The notes: generated by a model not told the origin, from the letters alone. DNA of 64,000 nt from an uncultured Desulfuromusa sp. (GCF_963675815.1 NZ_OY776574.1:1482001-1546000); one strand, 5' to 3'. Counted from the stretch's first letter, positions 16,919 through 26,734 are shown. Made by a program: numbers and translations.

Positions 16919-19090
16919 ATGACACAACAAACAGAGGGTCTTTACATTGTTCTGTTAAGTATTCATGGTTTGATCCGTTGGCATAACCTTGAACTTGGTC
17001 GTGATGCCGATACCGGGGGACAAACGCTATATGTGGTTGAGTTGGCTCAGGCTTTAGCCAGTCAGCCGGAGGTTGCCAGGGTCGATCTTTTGACTCAGCG
17101 TGTGGTTGACAACAACGTTTCTTCAGATTATGCGCAACCTGTTGAGGAATTATCCGAAAATCTCCGAATTGTGAGGATTGATGCCGGTCCGGAAGAATAT
17201 CTGCCAAAGGAAAGCCTTTGGGATCATCTTGATTCCTTTATTGATAATCTGACTGACTTTTTCCGCGATAATAATGCTGTTCCCGACATTATTCACAGTC
17301 ACTATGCTGATGCCGGTTATGTCGGCTGTCATATTGCCAGTTTGCTGGGTATTCCGCTGATTCATACGGGACATTCTCTCGGTCGTATCAAACGCAGCCG
17401 GTTGATGGCCAGCGGATTGAAAGCTCAGGAAATTGAAACCCGTTTCAATATGAGCCGCCGCATTGAAGCCGAAGAGCAGACATTGGCAACTGCGGAAAGA
17501 GTGATCACCAGTACCCATCAGGAAATAGAAGAACAGTATGAACTTTATCATTATTATCAACCTGATCAGATGCGCGTTGTTCCGCCCGGAACAAATCTGA
17601 AAAAATTCATGCCACCCACAGGAACAGAGCTGAAAAGTTCATTGTTCAAAAAGCTGACCACCCACCTGAAAGAACCGGACAAGCCCATTATCCTGGCCCT
17701 GTCGCGGCCGGACCAACGGAAAAACATTGTTGCCCTGGTCGAGGCTTTCGGCCAGTCTTTGCAGCTTCAGCAGTTGGCTAATCTGATGATTGTTGCAGGA
17801 AACAGGGATGATATCGATGATCTTGATGAAGGGGCACAGGAAGTTTTTCATGAGCTTCTGGTTGCTATTGACCGCTACGACCTATACAGCAAAGTCGCTT
17901 TGCCGAAGCATCATCAACGAGATCAAGTGGCGGAAATTTACCAGATTGCAGCCGCATCCGGGGGGGTATTTGTCAATCCGGCTCTCACGGAACCCTTTGG
18001 TCTGACTCTGATTGAAGCGGCAGCCTGTGGCTTGCCGATTGTTGCGACAGAAGATGGAGGCCCTCAGGATATTGTCAGAAATTGCAAGAACGGTATCCTG
18101 ATTGATCCACTGGAGCCGGAGACGATCAGCGCTGCTTTGTTGAAATTGCTCAGGAAGCAGGATCTGTGGCGAAAATACTCTGCCAGTGGTTTGCGCGGTG
18201 TCCAGGAAAACTATTCCTGGGATGCCCATGCAAAGCGTTATCTCCAGATCATTCGGCCAATCGCCGAACGATCCGAACAGCTGGTCCGTAAACCTGTCAA
18301 GCAGAGAGCTGGTCTCTATCGTGATCGTGCAATCGTCAGTGATCTCGACCAAAATCTGATTGGGGATTCTCAGTCACTCAGAGAATTACTTGAAGTTCTC
18401 CGCCGGCAACGTAAAAGTACCTACTTTATCCTCGCGACCGGTCGCCGCCTCGATTCCGCTTTGAAGTTGATGAAAAAGCACAGGATTCCCCAGCCGGACG
18501 TATTGATGACCAGTAGTGGCACGGAGATTTACCATGCGCCGAAACTGACGATCGATACGTTCTGGGCCCGCCATATCAGTTATCGCTGGTCATTGAGGGA
18601 AGTGAAAAAAATCCTGGTTGATTTCCCCGGTTTAAAAAATCAACCCACTCAGGAGCAGAGTCGTTTTAAGCTCAGTTACTATATCAACCCGGAACTGGCT
18701 GATATTGAAAAGATCAAACAGTTGTTGCATCAGGAAGAACAGGCCGTTTTTGTGCAAACTGCTTTTGGTCAGTTTCTGGATGTGTTGCCATTACGCGCCT
18801 CCAAAGGAATGGCTTTGCGTTATGTTGTCGAGCAGTTGAACATTCCGCTGGAAGCTGTTTTTGTTGCCGGGGGATCGGGAGCTGATGAGGACATGATGCG
18901 TGGTAATACCCTGGCGGCAGTGGTGGCCAACCGCCATAATGAAGAACTATCGCAGTTGACCGATATTGAGCGGATCTATTTTTCCCGGCAGCCAAATGCC
19001 GCCGGAATTCTTGAAGCTCTTGATTTTTATGATTTTTTTAACAGTTGTAGAGATCCAAGGGAAGTTAGCCCGGCTGATGAAAATGGATAG
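16919..19090 (+). CDS. sps: Sucrose-phosphate synthase (GT4 + HAD domain)
   Basis: A 723-residue protein making sucrose 6-phosphate from an NDP-glucose and fructose 6-phosphate. Residues 1-470 are a GT-B glycosyltransferase: DTGGQTLYVVELA near 31-43, SHYADAGYVG, LALSRPDQRKN, and the E-x7-E signature TEPFGLTLIEAA (Glu358, Glu366). Residues 470-715 are a sucrose-phosphatase-like HAD domain. It keeps SDLDQN (Asp475, Asp477), but where active enzymes have GDSGND it reads GGSGADED, so phosphatase activity is doubtful; a separate intact phosphatase follows. First gene of sps-spp-frk-ams, an arrangement known from halotolerant methanotrophs. Confidence 0.92.
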   Translation: MTQQTEGLYIVLLSIHGLIRWHNLELGRDADTGGQTLYVVELAQALASQPEVARVDLLTQRVVDNNVSSDYAQPVEELSENLRIVRIDAGPEEYLPKESLWDHLDSFIDNLTDFFRDNNAVPDIIHSHYADAGYVGCHIASLLGIPLIHTGHSLGRIKRSRLMASGLKAQEIETRFNMSRRIEAEEQTLATAERVITSTHQEIEEQYELYHYYQPDQMRVVPPGTNLKKFMPPTGTELKSSLFKKLTTHLKEPDKPIILALSRPDQRKNIVALVEAFGQSLQLQQLANLMIVAGNRDDIDDLDEGAQEVFHELLVAIDRYDLYSKVALPKHHQRDQVAEIYQIAAASGGVFVNPALTEPFGLTLIEAAACGLPIVATEDGGPQDIVRNCKNGILIDPLEPETISAALLKLLRKQDLWRKYSASGLRGVQENYSWDAHAKRYLQIIRPIAERSEQLVRKPVKQRAGLYRDRAIVSDLDQNLIGDSQSLRELLEVLRRQRKSTYFILATGRRLDSALKLMKKHRIPQPDVLMTSSGTEIYHAPKLTIDTFWARHISYRWSLREVKKILVDFPGLKNQPTQEQSRFKLSYYINPELADIEKIKQLLHQEEQAVFVQTAFGQFLDVLPLRASKGMALRYVVEQLNIPLEAVFVAGGSGADEDMMRGNTLAAVVANRHNEELSQLTDIERIYFSRQPNAAGILEALDFYDFFNSCRDPREVSPADENG

Positions 19091-19925
19091 ATTATTGTTG
19101 TGCACCGATCTGGATCGAACGATTATCCCCAATGGTTGTCAACCCGAACATCCGGAAGCACGTACGTATTTTAAACAACTCTGTTGTCTTTCGGAAGTGA
19201 CCCTGGTGTATGTCTCCGGTCGAAATCAGCAACTGGTCAAGCAGGCAGTCAAAGAATATGCTCTCCCTGTTCCTGATTTTGCGATTACCGATGTCGGGAC
19301 TAAAATTTTTCAGTTGGTTCAGGAGAAGTGGCAGGAACTCGGTTTCTGGCAGGAACAGATTGCTGCTGATTGGAAAGGGAAAAACCATGGACAATTACAG
19401 CAGGCTCTCAGTCGATTTCCAGAATTGAGCTTGCAGGAGAAGAGTAAGCAGAATAGCTTCAAGCTGAGTTATTATCTGCCCTTGGACGCAGATCGAGGAA
19501 AAATCATTCAACAGGCTGAGACGTTGCTGACACAAATGGGGGTAGCAGCAAGCCTGATCTGGAGTGTTGATGAGCCGGAGCAGATTGGTCTGCTTGATGT
19601 TCTCCCGCGTCATGCAACCAAACTGCACGCGATTGAATGTCTCCGCCGACAATTGGGATTCTGCCATGAAGAGCTGATTTTTGCCGGTGACAGCGGTAAT
19701 GATCTTCCGGTCCTGACCAGTTCGATCCGTTCAGTTCTGGTGGCCAATGCCGATCAACAGACGAAACGGCAGGCACAACAACTGGTTGAACAGAATGGCT
19801 GTGTTGACTCTCTTTATCAGGCACAACACAATGATTTTCCGCTGGGAGGCAACTATAGTGCCGGGGTGTTGCAGGGAGTTGTGTTTTTCATCCCGGAGAT
19901 TGGAGCGAAGCTGAAATTATTATGA
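19077..19925 (+). CDS. spp: Sucrose-phosphate phosphatase
   Basis: A 282-residue HAD-IIB phosphatase that would remove phosphate from sucrose 6-phosphate. Nucleophile motif LLCTDLDRTII (Asp11, Asp13), motif 2 VYVSGRN, motif 3 lysine (FKLSYYLP), motif 4 FAGDSGNDLPVL, all intact. The start ATG 19077 lies inside the end of sps (stop 19090); a second ATG two codons later is equally possible. The open frame extends upstream to 18966 but that would overlap sps coding and disrupt the fold start. Overlaps frk by ATGA. Confidence 0.9.
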   Translation: MKMDRLLLCTDLDRTIIPNGCQPEHPEARTYFKQLCCLSEVTLVYVSGRNQQLVKQAVKEYALPVPDFAITDVGTKIFQLVQEKWQELGFWQEQIAADWKGKNHGQLQQALSRFPELSLQEKSKQNSFKLSYYLPLDADRGKIIQQAETLLTQMGVAASLIWSVDEPEQIGLLDVLPRHATKLHAIECLRRQLGFCHEELIFAGDSGNDLPVLTSSIRSVLVANADQQTKRQAQQLVEQNGCVDSLYQAQHNDFPLGGNYSAGVLQGVVFFIPEIGAKLKLL

Positions 19926-20818
19926 GCAAGCAAAAGCAAGTGAACATTTATATTTTTGGCGAAGTGCTGTTCGACTGCTTCCCGACCGGAGAACAGGTTC
20001 TCGGTGGTGCCCCGTTCAATGTCGCCTGGCATCTTCAAGCTTTGGGCGACTCTCCCCAGTTGATTTCGCGGGTCGGAAAAGATCAGCATGGTGACAGGAT
20101 ACTGCAAGCAATGTCCGGCTGGGGCTTAAAGACTTCAGCAATTCAGGTTGACAGCACGCATCCGACCGGCCGAGTTGAGGTGTCAATTACAGATAACGAG
20201 CCAAGTTACACTATTGTCCCGGACAGCGCTTTTGATTTTATTTCATTGCCGGATCCAGGAGGCTTCTCCTCTGGTGGAATTCTCTACCATGGATCTCTGT
20301 CGTTGCGGAATGAAACATCGCGCAAAACACTGCTTGAAATTGTGCACAGTCATAAAGTCAAAATTTTTTTTGATGTCAATCTACGCTTTCCCTGGTGGCA
20401 CCGTGATGAGGTCTGTGAATGGTTGAAAAATGCGACTTGGGTGAAAATGAATCAAGACGAGTTGACCGCGCTCAGCAACCATCAGGGAAGCGATATTCAG
20501 CTGCAGATGGCAGAAATGCAAGAGACCTACGGGCAGGAACAGTTGATAGTGACCCGCGGTGAGCAGGGGGCCTTGATCAGAACAGCCGCTGGTAAGTTCC
20601 ATTCACTTGTTCCGGGAAAAGTTGCATGCTTGATTGATACGGTCGGAGCTGGTGACGCTTTCAGTGCGATTTATCTTCACGCCCTGAGAGGTGGTTGGTC
20701 GATTGAGAAAACTCTTTATCATGCTCAGTGTTTTGCCGGTAAGGTTGTCGGCCTGCGCGGAGCAACAACCAATGATCCGGAGTTTTATCAACAGGTTACG
20801 GATTCTTGTAACTTCTGA
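19922..20818 (+). CDS. frk: Fructokinase (PfkB family)
   Basis: A 298-residue ribokinase/PfkB-type sugar kinase. The first signature GGAPFNVAWHLQALGDSPQL is near residue 30 and the C-terminal signature DTVGAGDAFSAIY contains the catalytic Asp and anion hole. It phosphorylates fructose to fructose 6-phosphate. Its place between sucrose phosphatase and amylosucrase suggests that it returns fructose freed by amylosucrase to the hexose-phosphate pool. Four-base ATGA overlap with spp shows translational coupling. Confidence 0.9.
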   Translation: MSKQKQVNIYIFGEVLFDCFPTGEQVLGGAPFNVAWHLQALGDSPQLISRVGKDQHGDRILQAMSGWGLKTSAIQVDSTHPTGRVEVSITDNEPSYTIVPDSAFDFISLPDPGGFSSGGILYHGSLSLRNETSRKTLLEIVHSHKVKIFFDVNLRFPWWHRDEVCEWLKNATWVKMNQDELTALSNHQGSDIQLQMAEMQETYGQEQLIVTRGEQGALIRTAAGKFHSLVPGKVACLIDTVGAGDAFSAIYLHALRGGWSIEKTLYHAQCFAGKVVGLRGATTNDPEFYQQVTDSCNF

Positions 20819-20857
20819 TAATTTACGAAAATATCAAATATTACGACAAGGAGATCT

Positions 20858-22810
20858 ATGTACGAACAAGTCTCACATACCCTGTTAAATGAAATTCTCA
20901 ACCGCATCAAGCCAGAGATCTCTGAACAGGATCTGCGTCATTTTTATACTCGCCTGGGAGCAAATTTTTACGCTATCCATTCGTTGTTTGAGAGACTTTA
21001 CGGTGACCGGGACGATTTCGCTGAACAAGCTCAGCAACTGGTTGAGACCATGGCTGAGAATTATATCAAACGTCCGGAGAAACTACGGCAGCTCGACCTG
21101 GCCCGGGAGAACGACTACAACTGGTTTCTCAGTCAGAAATGGGTCGGAATGGCCCTCTACTGCGAGGGTTTTGCCGGCAACCTGCGAGGGTTGCAGGAAC
21201 GGCTGCCATATTTTCAGGAGCTGGGAGTCAATCTGGTGCATGTCATGCCGATTATGCGTTGTCCTGAAGGGAGTAGCGATGGTGGTTATGCTGTCAGCGA
21301 TTTCCGCGACATCAACCCTGAACTCGGAACCCTGGAAGACGTTGTTGCTCTGGCAGCGGCAATGAAACAGCGTGACATCCTGCTGGTCCTCGACGTTGTC
21401 GTCAACCACACTTCCAACATGCATTACTGGGCAACCCGGGCCCGATCCGGCGACAAGAAATATCAGGATTACTTCTATACTTTTGAAACCCGCAACATTC
21501 CGGATATGTTCGAGCAGAGCATGCCGGAAATTTTTCCGGAGACTGCTCCGGGAAATTTTACCTGGGACGAAGAAATGGGTCGCTGGGTAATGACGGTTTT
21601 TAACGACTATCAATGGGACCTCAACTACAGTAACCCTGCGGTATTTATTGAGATGCTCGGTATTATTCTGTTCTGGGCCAACCAGGGGGCCGATATCCTG
21701 CGCCTGGATGCCGTCGCTTTTCTGTGGAAAAAAATCGGCAGCACCTGCCAGAATGAACGGGAAGCGCACCTGATTCTGCAACTGCTGAAGGATTGCTGCC
21801 AGGTCACCGCTCCGGGAGTGGTTTTTATTGCCGAGGCAATTGTCGCACCGGTGGAAATGATCAAATACTTTGGTGAGGACGCGGTGATCGCCAAGGAATG
21901 TGAAATTGCCTATAACGCGACTTTCATGGCGCTGCTCTGGGATGCTGTAGCAACCAAAAATGCACGCCTGCTGAATCAGGGAATCAAAAGTTTGCCGGTC
22001 AAATTGGAACGGGCCACCTGGCTGAATTACATCCGCTGTCATGACGATATCGGTCTCGGCTTCGACGATCGGGATATTCTCCTTTGCGACTATGAGCCAG
22101 CCCGGCACCGCAAGTTTCTGGTCGATTATTTCACCGGCAAGTTTGACAACTCTCACGCCCGCGGACTCCCGTTCGGGCAGAACGCAAAAACCGGTGATAC
22201 GCGTATTTCCGGTTCCCTGGCCTCTCTCGTCGGTCTGGAATGTGCCCTGGAAAGAGAGGATAATGCGGCGATTGCTGATGCGATAAAAGTTATTTTACTT
22301 CTGCATGGTGTGATCATGGCTTTCGGCGGGATACCGCTGCTCTATTACGGCGATGCAATCGGGACCCTGAATGATGATTCCTACCGTGAAGATCCCGTCA
22401 AGCAAGAGGACACACGCTGGGTGCACCGGCCTTCAATCGACTGGGATATCGCAGATCGGAGAAATACGCCCGGAACGGTCGAATATGAAATCTTCAGCGC
22501 TTTGAAGCGGATGATCGCGGTGCGTAAAGAGATTGAAGTTTTTGCTGATTTTAACAACCGTGAACTCATCGAGGTGAAAAATCCGCACCTGTTTGTGTTT
22601 GGTCGTTACCATCTGCAAAAGCCGAACGAACAGGTCCTGGTTGTCGCCAATTTCAGTAAACATCCACAACACCTCAATCTTGAGGATTTGGGAAGTTGGG
22701 TGGCGCGATACCGACCTCTGGTTGACCTTTACCGTGGCAAAAGTCCCGATATCTTCAATAATAGCCTGGTGATACCGGGATACGAATTTTACTGGCTGAG
22801 TGAAGGATAG
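20858..22810 (+). CDS. ams: Amylosucrase (GH13_4)
   Basis: A 650-residue alpha-amylase family enzyme. It has the helical N-terminal domain of amylosucrases (to about 90) and the barrel motifs LDVVVNHTS (region I), DILRLDAVAFLWK (nucleophile Asp284), VFIAEAIV (acid/base Glu326) and IRCHDDIG (transition-state Asp near 393). Amylosucrase uses sucrose to lengthen alpha-glucan, releasing fructose; sucrose hydrolase is the main alternative. The start follows AAGGAG. It ends the sps-spp-frk-ams operon, giving a cycle in which sucrose can be made as a solute and later banked as glycogen-like glucan. Confidence 0.9.
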   Translation: MYEQVSHTLLNEILNRIKPEISEQDLRHFYTRLGANFYAIHSLFERLYGDRDDFAEQAQQLVETMAENYIKRPEKLRQLDLARENDYNWFLSQKWVGMALYCEGFAGNLRGLQERLPYFQELGVNLVHVMPIMRCPEGSSDGGYAVSDFRDINPELGTLEDVVALAAAMKQRDILLVLDVVVNHTSNMHYWATRARSGDKKYQDYFYTFETRNIPDMFEQSMPEIFPETAPGNFTWDEEMGRWVMTVFNDYQWDLNYSNPAVFIEMLGIILFWANQGADILRLDAVAFLWKKIGSTCQNEREAHLILQLLKDCCQVTAPGVVFIAEAIVAPVEMIKYFGEDAVIAKECEIAYNATFMALLWDAVATKNARLLNQGIKSLPVKLERATWLNYIRCHDDIGLGFDDRDILLCDYEPARHRKFLVDYFTGKFDNSHARGLPFGQNAKTGDTRISGSLASLVGLECALEREDNAAIADAIKVILLLHGVIMAFGGIPLLYYGDAIGTLNDDSYREDPVKQEDTRWVHRPSIDWDIADRRNTPGTVEYEIFSALKRMIAVRKEIEVFADFNNRELIEVKNPHLFVFGRYHLQKPNEQVLVVANFSKHPQHLNLEDLGSWVARYRPLVDLYRGKSPDIFNNSLVIPGYEFYWLSEG

Positions 22811-22819
22811 ATCGGGGTG

Positions 22820-24373
22820 TTACTTTTCAATCCGTGCGGCAATAGCGTCCGGTGAACTATCCTGTTGAACCTTGATGGTCACCTGTTCTTCGGCTGTTGT
22901 CAGTGGCTGTGCTGTTTTGAGTTGCTGTTCCAGCACGGCAGGTGTGGCTTCCGATACTTCTCCCTTCCGGCGACTACGAAGTTCAACCCGATGAAACAGG
23001 TCTGTTTTGCTTAACGGAAAATCAAGAATGGCAAAAGGAACTTGCAGTTGGTCAGCTAATTTCCGCATTTTTCTGCGCTGTTGTTGCTTGAGAAAGGTGG
23101 CATCAACAATGACCGGAAAACCTGCCTTAATGATGGTCGCTGCCAGTTCCTGAAGTCTGGAGTAGGTTTTTTGACTGGCTTGCCATGTATAAATTCCCGC
23201 CTCAATTCCCGAATGACTTTTCGATTCGGAATTGAATCCGTGTAAACGTTTACGCTCGACATCGGAAAGGATGTGAACGGCACCGTAAGTCGCTGCAAGC
23301 TGGTTGCAGAAGGTGCTTTTCCCGGAACCTGAAAATCCATGGCAGATGATCAGTGGTGTTGCTCGGGATTGGCTATAGTCACTGGACAGATTGAGATAAC
23401 TCTGCAACAGGTTATGATTGTTCTCCTGTTCTATGGGATCCAGTCCGGGTTGACTCAGTCGCAGGCCAATGACTTTAGCGCGTACCAGAGCACGGTAGCT
23501 TTTGTAATAATTCAATAACGGCAATGCCGGGTAGTCGCCATTCTGTTGCAGATAGTGGTTGAGGAAGGTCCAGCTCAATTTTTTTGCCCCACGGTTTTCC
23601 AGATCCATGGTTAAAAAAGCGGTATCGTTGATGACATCAATGCAGCGGAGGTTGTCGTTAAATTCGATACAGTCAAACAGGAGCGGTTTTTCATTGAACC
23701 AGACCATGTTGGCAAGATGAGCATCACCGTGACATTCTCGAATATATCCTTGCTCTTTACGTTCTGTTATCAGGCTAAGAAGATTATCAAGGCGAGATCG
23801 GCTCCAGTTTTCTAATTCGGCCAATTGCAGCTGGTGGGCTGCGCCGGTGAGAAGGGGGCGAAGTTGAGCAAAATTTTCCTGTGCGGGACTCCAGATCGAC
23901 GCCAATGAACCAAAAAAGCTGTTCGCTGCGACTTGTGGTGCCTGTTGATGGATGTTTGCCAGGTAGCCGGCAAATTGTCTGATGATTGCGGCACTGAGAT
24001 CATTCTTCTGGAGCAATCGATCAAGTTCATCCTCTCGTGAAAAGCGTTTCATTTTGACTAAATAATCAATAGCAGGAACACCGCCAATGACCGGTTTTTC
24101 AGGTGAGCCGCCGATGCTGACAACATCCAGGTAGAGTTGTGGCGCAAAGCGCCGATTCAGACGTAGTTCTTCAAGACAGTAGTAGTGACGCTTGTTTAAG
24201 GTCGAGAAATCAAGAAAGCCGAAATTGACCGGTTTTTTCAGTTTATAGGCGAATGCTCCTGCCAGAAAAACCCAGGAGATATGTGTTTCAACCAGCTTCA
24301 CCTTGTTGGCAGGGTGGTTGTAGCAGGAGGGATTTTGTAAGCCATCAACCAGATCTATATGAGGCTTCTGCAT
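22820..24373 (-). CDS. Bifunctional APH-like / P-loop ATPase protein
   Basis: A 517-residue two-domain protein. Residues 1-340 resemble an aminoglycoside-phosphotransferase fold: LVETHISWVFLAGAFAYKLKKPV with the ATP-contact lysines, then YIRECHGDAHLANMVWF (Brenner-like HGDxHxxN catalytic loop) and LFDCIEFNDNLRCIDVINDTAF. Residues 345-517 are a P-loop kinase domain with Walker A GFSGSGKSTF. This is a widespread proteobacterial family of unknown substrate; small-metabolite phosphorylation is likely. Converges with amylosucrase, 9 bp apart. Confidence 0.85.
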   Translation of the reverse strand: MQKPHIDLVDGLQNPSCYNHPANKVKLVETHISWVFLAGAFAYKLKKPVNFGFLDFSTLNKRHYYCLEELRLNRRFAPQLYLDVVSIGGSPEKPVIGGVPAIDYLVKMKRFSREDELDRLLQKNDLSAAIIRQFAGYLANIHQQAPQVAANSFFGSLASIWSPAQENFAQLRPLLTGAAHQLQLAELENWSRSRLDNLLSLITERKEQGYIRECHGDAHLANMVWFNEKPLLFDCIEFNDNLRCIDVINDTAFLTMDLENRGAKKLSWTFLNHYLQQNGDYPALPLLNYYKSYRALVRAKVIGLRLSQPGLDPIEQENNHNLLQSYLNLSSDYSQSRATPLIICHGFSGSGKSTFCNQLAATYGAVHILSDVERKRLHGFNSESKSHSGIEAGIYTWQASQKTYSRLQELAATIIKAGFPVIVDATFLKQQQRRKMRKLADQLQVPFAILDFPLSKTDLFHRVELRSRRKGEVSEATPAVLEQQLKTAQPLTTAEEQVTIKVQQDSSPDAIAARIEK

Positions 24374-24496
24374 TTTATTTCTCCCAATACTGGGTGCAGG
24401 TTCAAGAGCAGGTAAGTTGTTATCTCATATTGAAGTTTAATCGATGGGGTGCTGATGACAATTGTGATGTACGATTATTTTTGAGTGTGACAGAGT

Positions 24497-25060
24497 CTAA
24501 AAAAGCAGGTTTTCCAGTAGGATTTTAATGCCAATGGCACAGAGAACAATCCCGCCAGCAACTTCCGCTCTTTGCCCCCAGAGAGCTCCTATTTTTCTTC
24601 CTAAAAAAGCACCTGTTAATGTCATCATTGCTGCAGAGACACCAATGATGACAGCTGGAAACCAGATTGTTTCTCCAAGAAGAGCGATGGAGAACCCGAC
24701 GGCCAGAGCATCAATGCTGGTCGCGACCGAGAGAATCACCAGAGTCCAACCTCGTGATGGGTCCCGGATCAAGGTTTTTTGATCATCGTCTTTCAGGGCT
24801 TCAAAAATCATTTTCCCTCCAACCAGAGAAAGCAGGATGAAGGCGATCCAGTGATCATAGGCGTTAATCCATTGTTGCAGGCCGCGACCGGCTAACCAAC
24901 CCAACACGGGCATCATGGCTTGAAATAGCCCAAAGTGAAAACCGAGACGAAACCAGCGGCGTTCAGCGAAAGGATCAAGAACGGCTCCGGCTGCCAGAGC
25001 AACGGCGAAGGCATCGACTCCCAACGCAATAGAGAGCCCCAGCAGGGTAAAGAAATCCAA
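24497..25060 (-). CDS. mntP: Manganese efflux pump MntP
   Basis: A 187-residue protein of six membrane helices in two related halves. The family signatures are the acidic residues in helix 1 and 4: ALGVDAFAVALAAG and TSIDALAVGFSIAL. It exports Mn2+ from the cytoplasm. The start is TTG 25060 (MDFFTLLG), preceded by CGGAG at good spacing. I looked for the manganese yybP-ykoY riboswitch upstream and could not recognise one. Confidence 0.92.
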   Translation of the reverse strand: MDFFTLLGLSIALGVDAFAVALAAGAVLDPFAERRWFRLGFHFGLFQAMMPVLGWLAGRGLQQWINAYDHWIAFILLSLVGGKMIFEALKDDDQKTLIRDPSRGWTLVILSVATSIDALAVGFSIALLGETIWFPAVIIGVSAAMMTLTGAFLGRKIGALWGQRAEVAGGIVLCAIGIKILLENLLF

Positions 25061-25359
25061 CTTTTAACTCCGGTTCGTGTGTTTGTGAAAAGATTGACAT
25101 CAAGATCTTTGTAAAAATCCATGCGGCGTTGATGAACCACTTGAGGATCATCTAAACGCAACGGATGCAGTCGATAAGGTAGAACGTGCCGATCATTCCG
25201 GCAAGCGCAAAAGTTGCTCCTTTTTTAAAAATGAAAGACTTGTCGTTTTCCGATGTACAGTCTCTCTGAAATCCTCATTTGTTGTCGTGGATGCCATCTG
25301 TAAGCTTACCCCCATAAGTTTGCTTTTCATCAACAAAGTAGACATGTTACTCTCTTCAT
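25061..25359. other. Divergent intergenic region, mntP / argA-like
   Basis: About 300 bp between two divergent genes. It contains a perfect 10-bp palindrome GTAAGCTTAC near 25304-25313 and a 50-codon minus-strand open frame (25345-25193) with GAGAG before its ATG; neither is supported enough to be called a gene or operator. Confidence 0.3.
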
Positions 25360-26457
25360 ATGACAAATAAACTGGAAACACAAATGCTCGATGCGCTCGA
25401 ACTATTTTATTATGCCAACAAGTTTCGCAGCCATCTTTTTGTTATCGTGCTTGAGGATTGCAGTGCCTTTGACGAATTAATCCTCGACATCCGTATGCTC
25501 AATGCGGCGCATATCCGCACCCTCATTCTGCATCATCCCTGTGTCGAAGTGACCAATACTCTGGCCCTCTGGCGCCAGCGTGGATTTCCGTTTCGCCATT
25601 ATTCAAATTTGCAACCGCAACAAGTGCGGGAGGGGGAGCATTTTCCTGTCGGCCTGGAAGCGGTTCCTATCTGTGAGTTGAATCTGGATGCCTATACCGG
25701 CTCCCATGCGCTGGTCCAGGGGGCGTTGCAGGTCGCGGAAAACGTTGGTGCCGACAAAGTGTTTTTTCTGGGGAGCGAAAAAGGATTGGTGATGGGAGAC
25801 CAGTTTGTTTCTCATCTGCATCCCCAGGAGCTGGACAAACACCTGAAAGCAGGAAATCGTTTTAATCTTGAGAATGAAAAACTCAATTTATTTATGCAGG
25901 CCAGTAAAGACATTGGTGTTGAGATTGTTTTACTCAATTCAACCACCGGTTCCCTGTTTGAAGAAATTTTTACTCACCGAGGCAGTGGTTCTTTGTTTAC
26001 CAGCGATTATCCCAACGTTATCCGTCAAGGGCAGAGCAGTGATCTGATGGATCTGCTGATGTTGGTCAAACATGAAATAGCAGATGGTTCCATCCTCCCT
26101 ATCCACGAGGAATTTCTTGCTGAAAATATCGGTAATTACTTTGTTTTTACCGTCAATGAAACGATTGTGGCGGCTTCTACTCTTGTTGATTATGGGTCGG
26201 CCGCCGAACTTGCCAAGTTTTGTACTTTGCCCCGCTATCAGGGGAAAGGGCGCGCGATGCAGTTGGCTCTGAGTATGATTGAAACAGCTGCCAAGCAGAA
26301 AAAGGAATATGTTTTTGCCTTGAGTATCAATAAGAAAATGTGGACATTTTTTAAAAATCTGGGTTTCAAGGAAGTGGCCCGTGAGGAACTGCCGCAAAAA
26401 TGGCAGGTTCAATACGATTTTTCCCGACCTTCCCGTGCTTTTCGTCTTCAGCTATAG
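25360..26457 (+). CDS. ArgA-like amino-acid N-acetyltransferase
   Basis: A 365-residue protein with the order of N-acetylglutamate synthase: a degenerate amino-acid-kinase domain (about 20-210; GADKVFFLGSEKGL, then LFEEIFTHRGSGSLFT) and a C-terminal GNAT domain (about 220-365) with the acetyl-CoA loop LPRYQGKGRAMQLAL and the ArgA-like tail WTFFKNLGFKEVAREELP. Classical ArgA is about 440 residues; here the N-terminal part with the glycine-rich kinase start is missing. It may make N-acetylglutamate for arginine synthesis or acetylate another amino acid. No other arg genes are nearby. Start at first ATG; ribosome site weak. Confidence 0.7.
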   Translation: MTNKLETQMLDALELFYYANKFRSHLFVIVLEDCSAFDELILDIRMLNAAHIRTLILHHPCVEVTNTLALWRQRGFPFRHYSNLQPQQVREGEHFPVGLEAVPICELNLDAYTGSHALVQGALQVAENVGADKVFFLGSEKGLVMGDQFVSHLHPQELDKHLKAGNRFNLENEKLNLFMQASKDIGVEIVLLNSTTGSLFEEIFTHRGSGSLFTSDYPNVIRQGQSSDLMDLLMLVKHEIADGSILPIHEEFLAENIGNYFVFTVNETIVAASTLVDYGSAAELAKFCTLPRYQGKGRAMQLALSMIETAAKQKKEYVFALSINKKMWTFFKNLGFKEVAREELPQKWQVQYDFSRPSRAFRLQL

Positions 26458-26460
26458 ATC

Positions 26461-26530
26461 CAATAAAAGAGCCCGTCAAGTTTCATCCTGACACTGGAGG
26501 GGGGGTAGTGACAGGGGATACAAGACGGGC
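26461..26530 (-). terminator. Terminator behind the tRNA cluster
   Basis: On the minus strand, 58 nt after tRNA-Arg, arms GCCCGTC (26530-26524) and GACGGGC (26477-26471) enclose an inner 9-bp stem with one mismatch (26515-26507 with 26495-26487). A T-rich TCTTTTATTG follows. It looks like a long branched intrinsic terminator for the tRNA transcript. Confidence 0.55.
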
Positions 26531-26587
26531 AACCGAAAACGGTAATATTTAAAAGTACCTGAAAAAAGACAAGTACTTAATTTTAAA

Positions 26588-26664
<77 letters not shown>

Positions 26665-26734
26665 ATAAAGAGAGGCTTTATCGCTTAATTTCAGAGATTT
26701 GTCAATCTCTTTTAAGTCTACCACAATTAATCTT

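Noticed and set aside
21083..22156. Long minus-strand open frame inside amylosucrase
   Set aside because: Composition is that of an antisense shadow, no ribosome site or family motif, and the plus-strand gene is unmistakable.
24913..25161. Small gene overlapping the mntP start
   Set aside because: It overlaps most of the mntP N-terminus in another frame, without ribosome site or recognisable domain.
25061..25345. Manganese (yybP-ykoY) riboswitch upstream of mntP
   Set aside because: I looked on the minus strand for the GGGGAGUAG and GCCUACUGGG signatures. Only a weak GGGGGTAAGC is present and the second half is missing.
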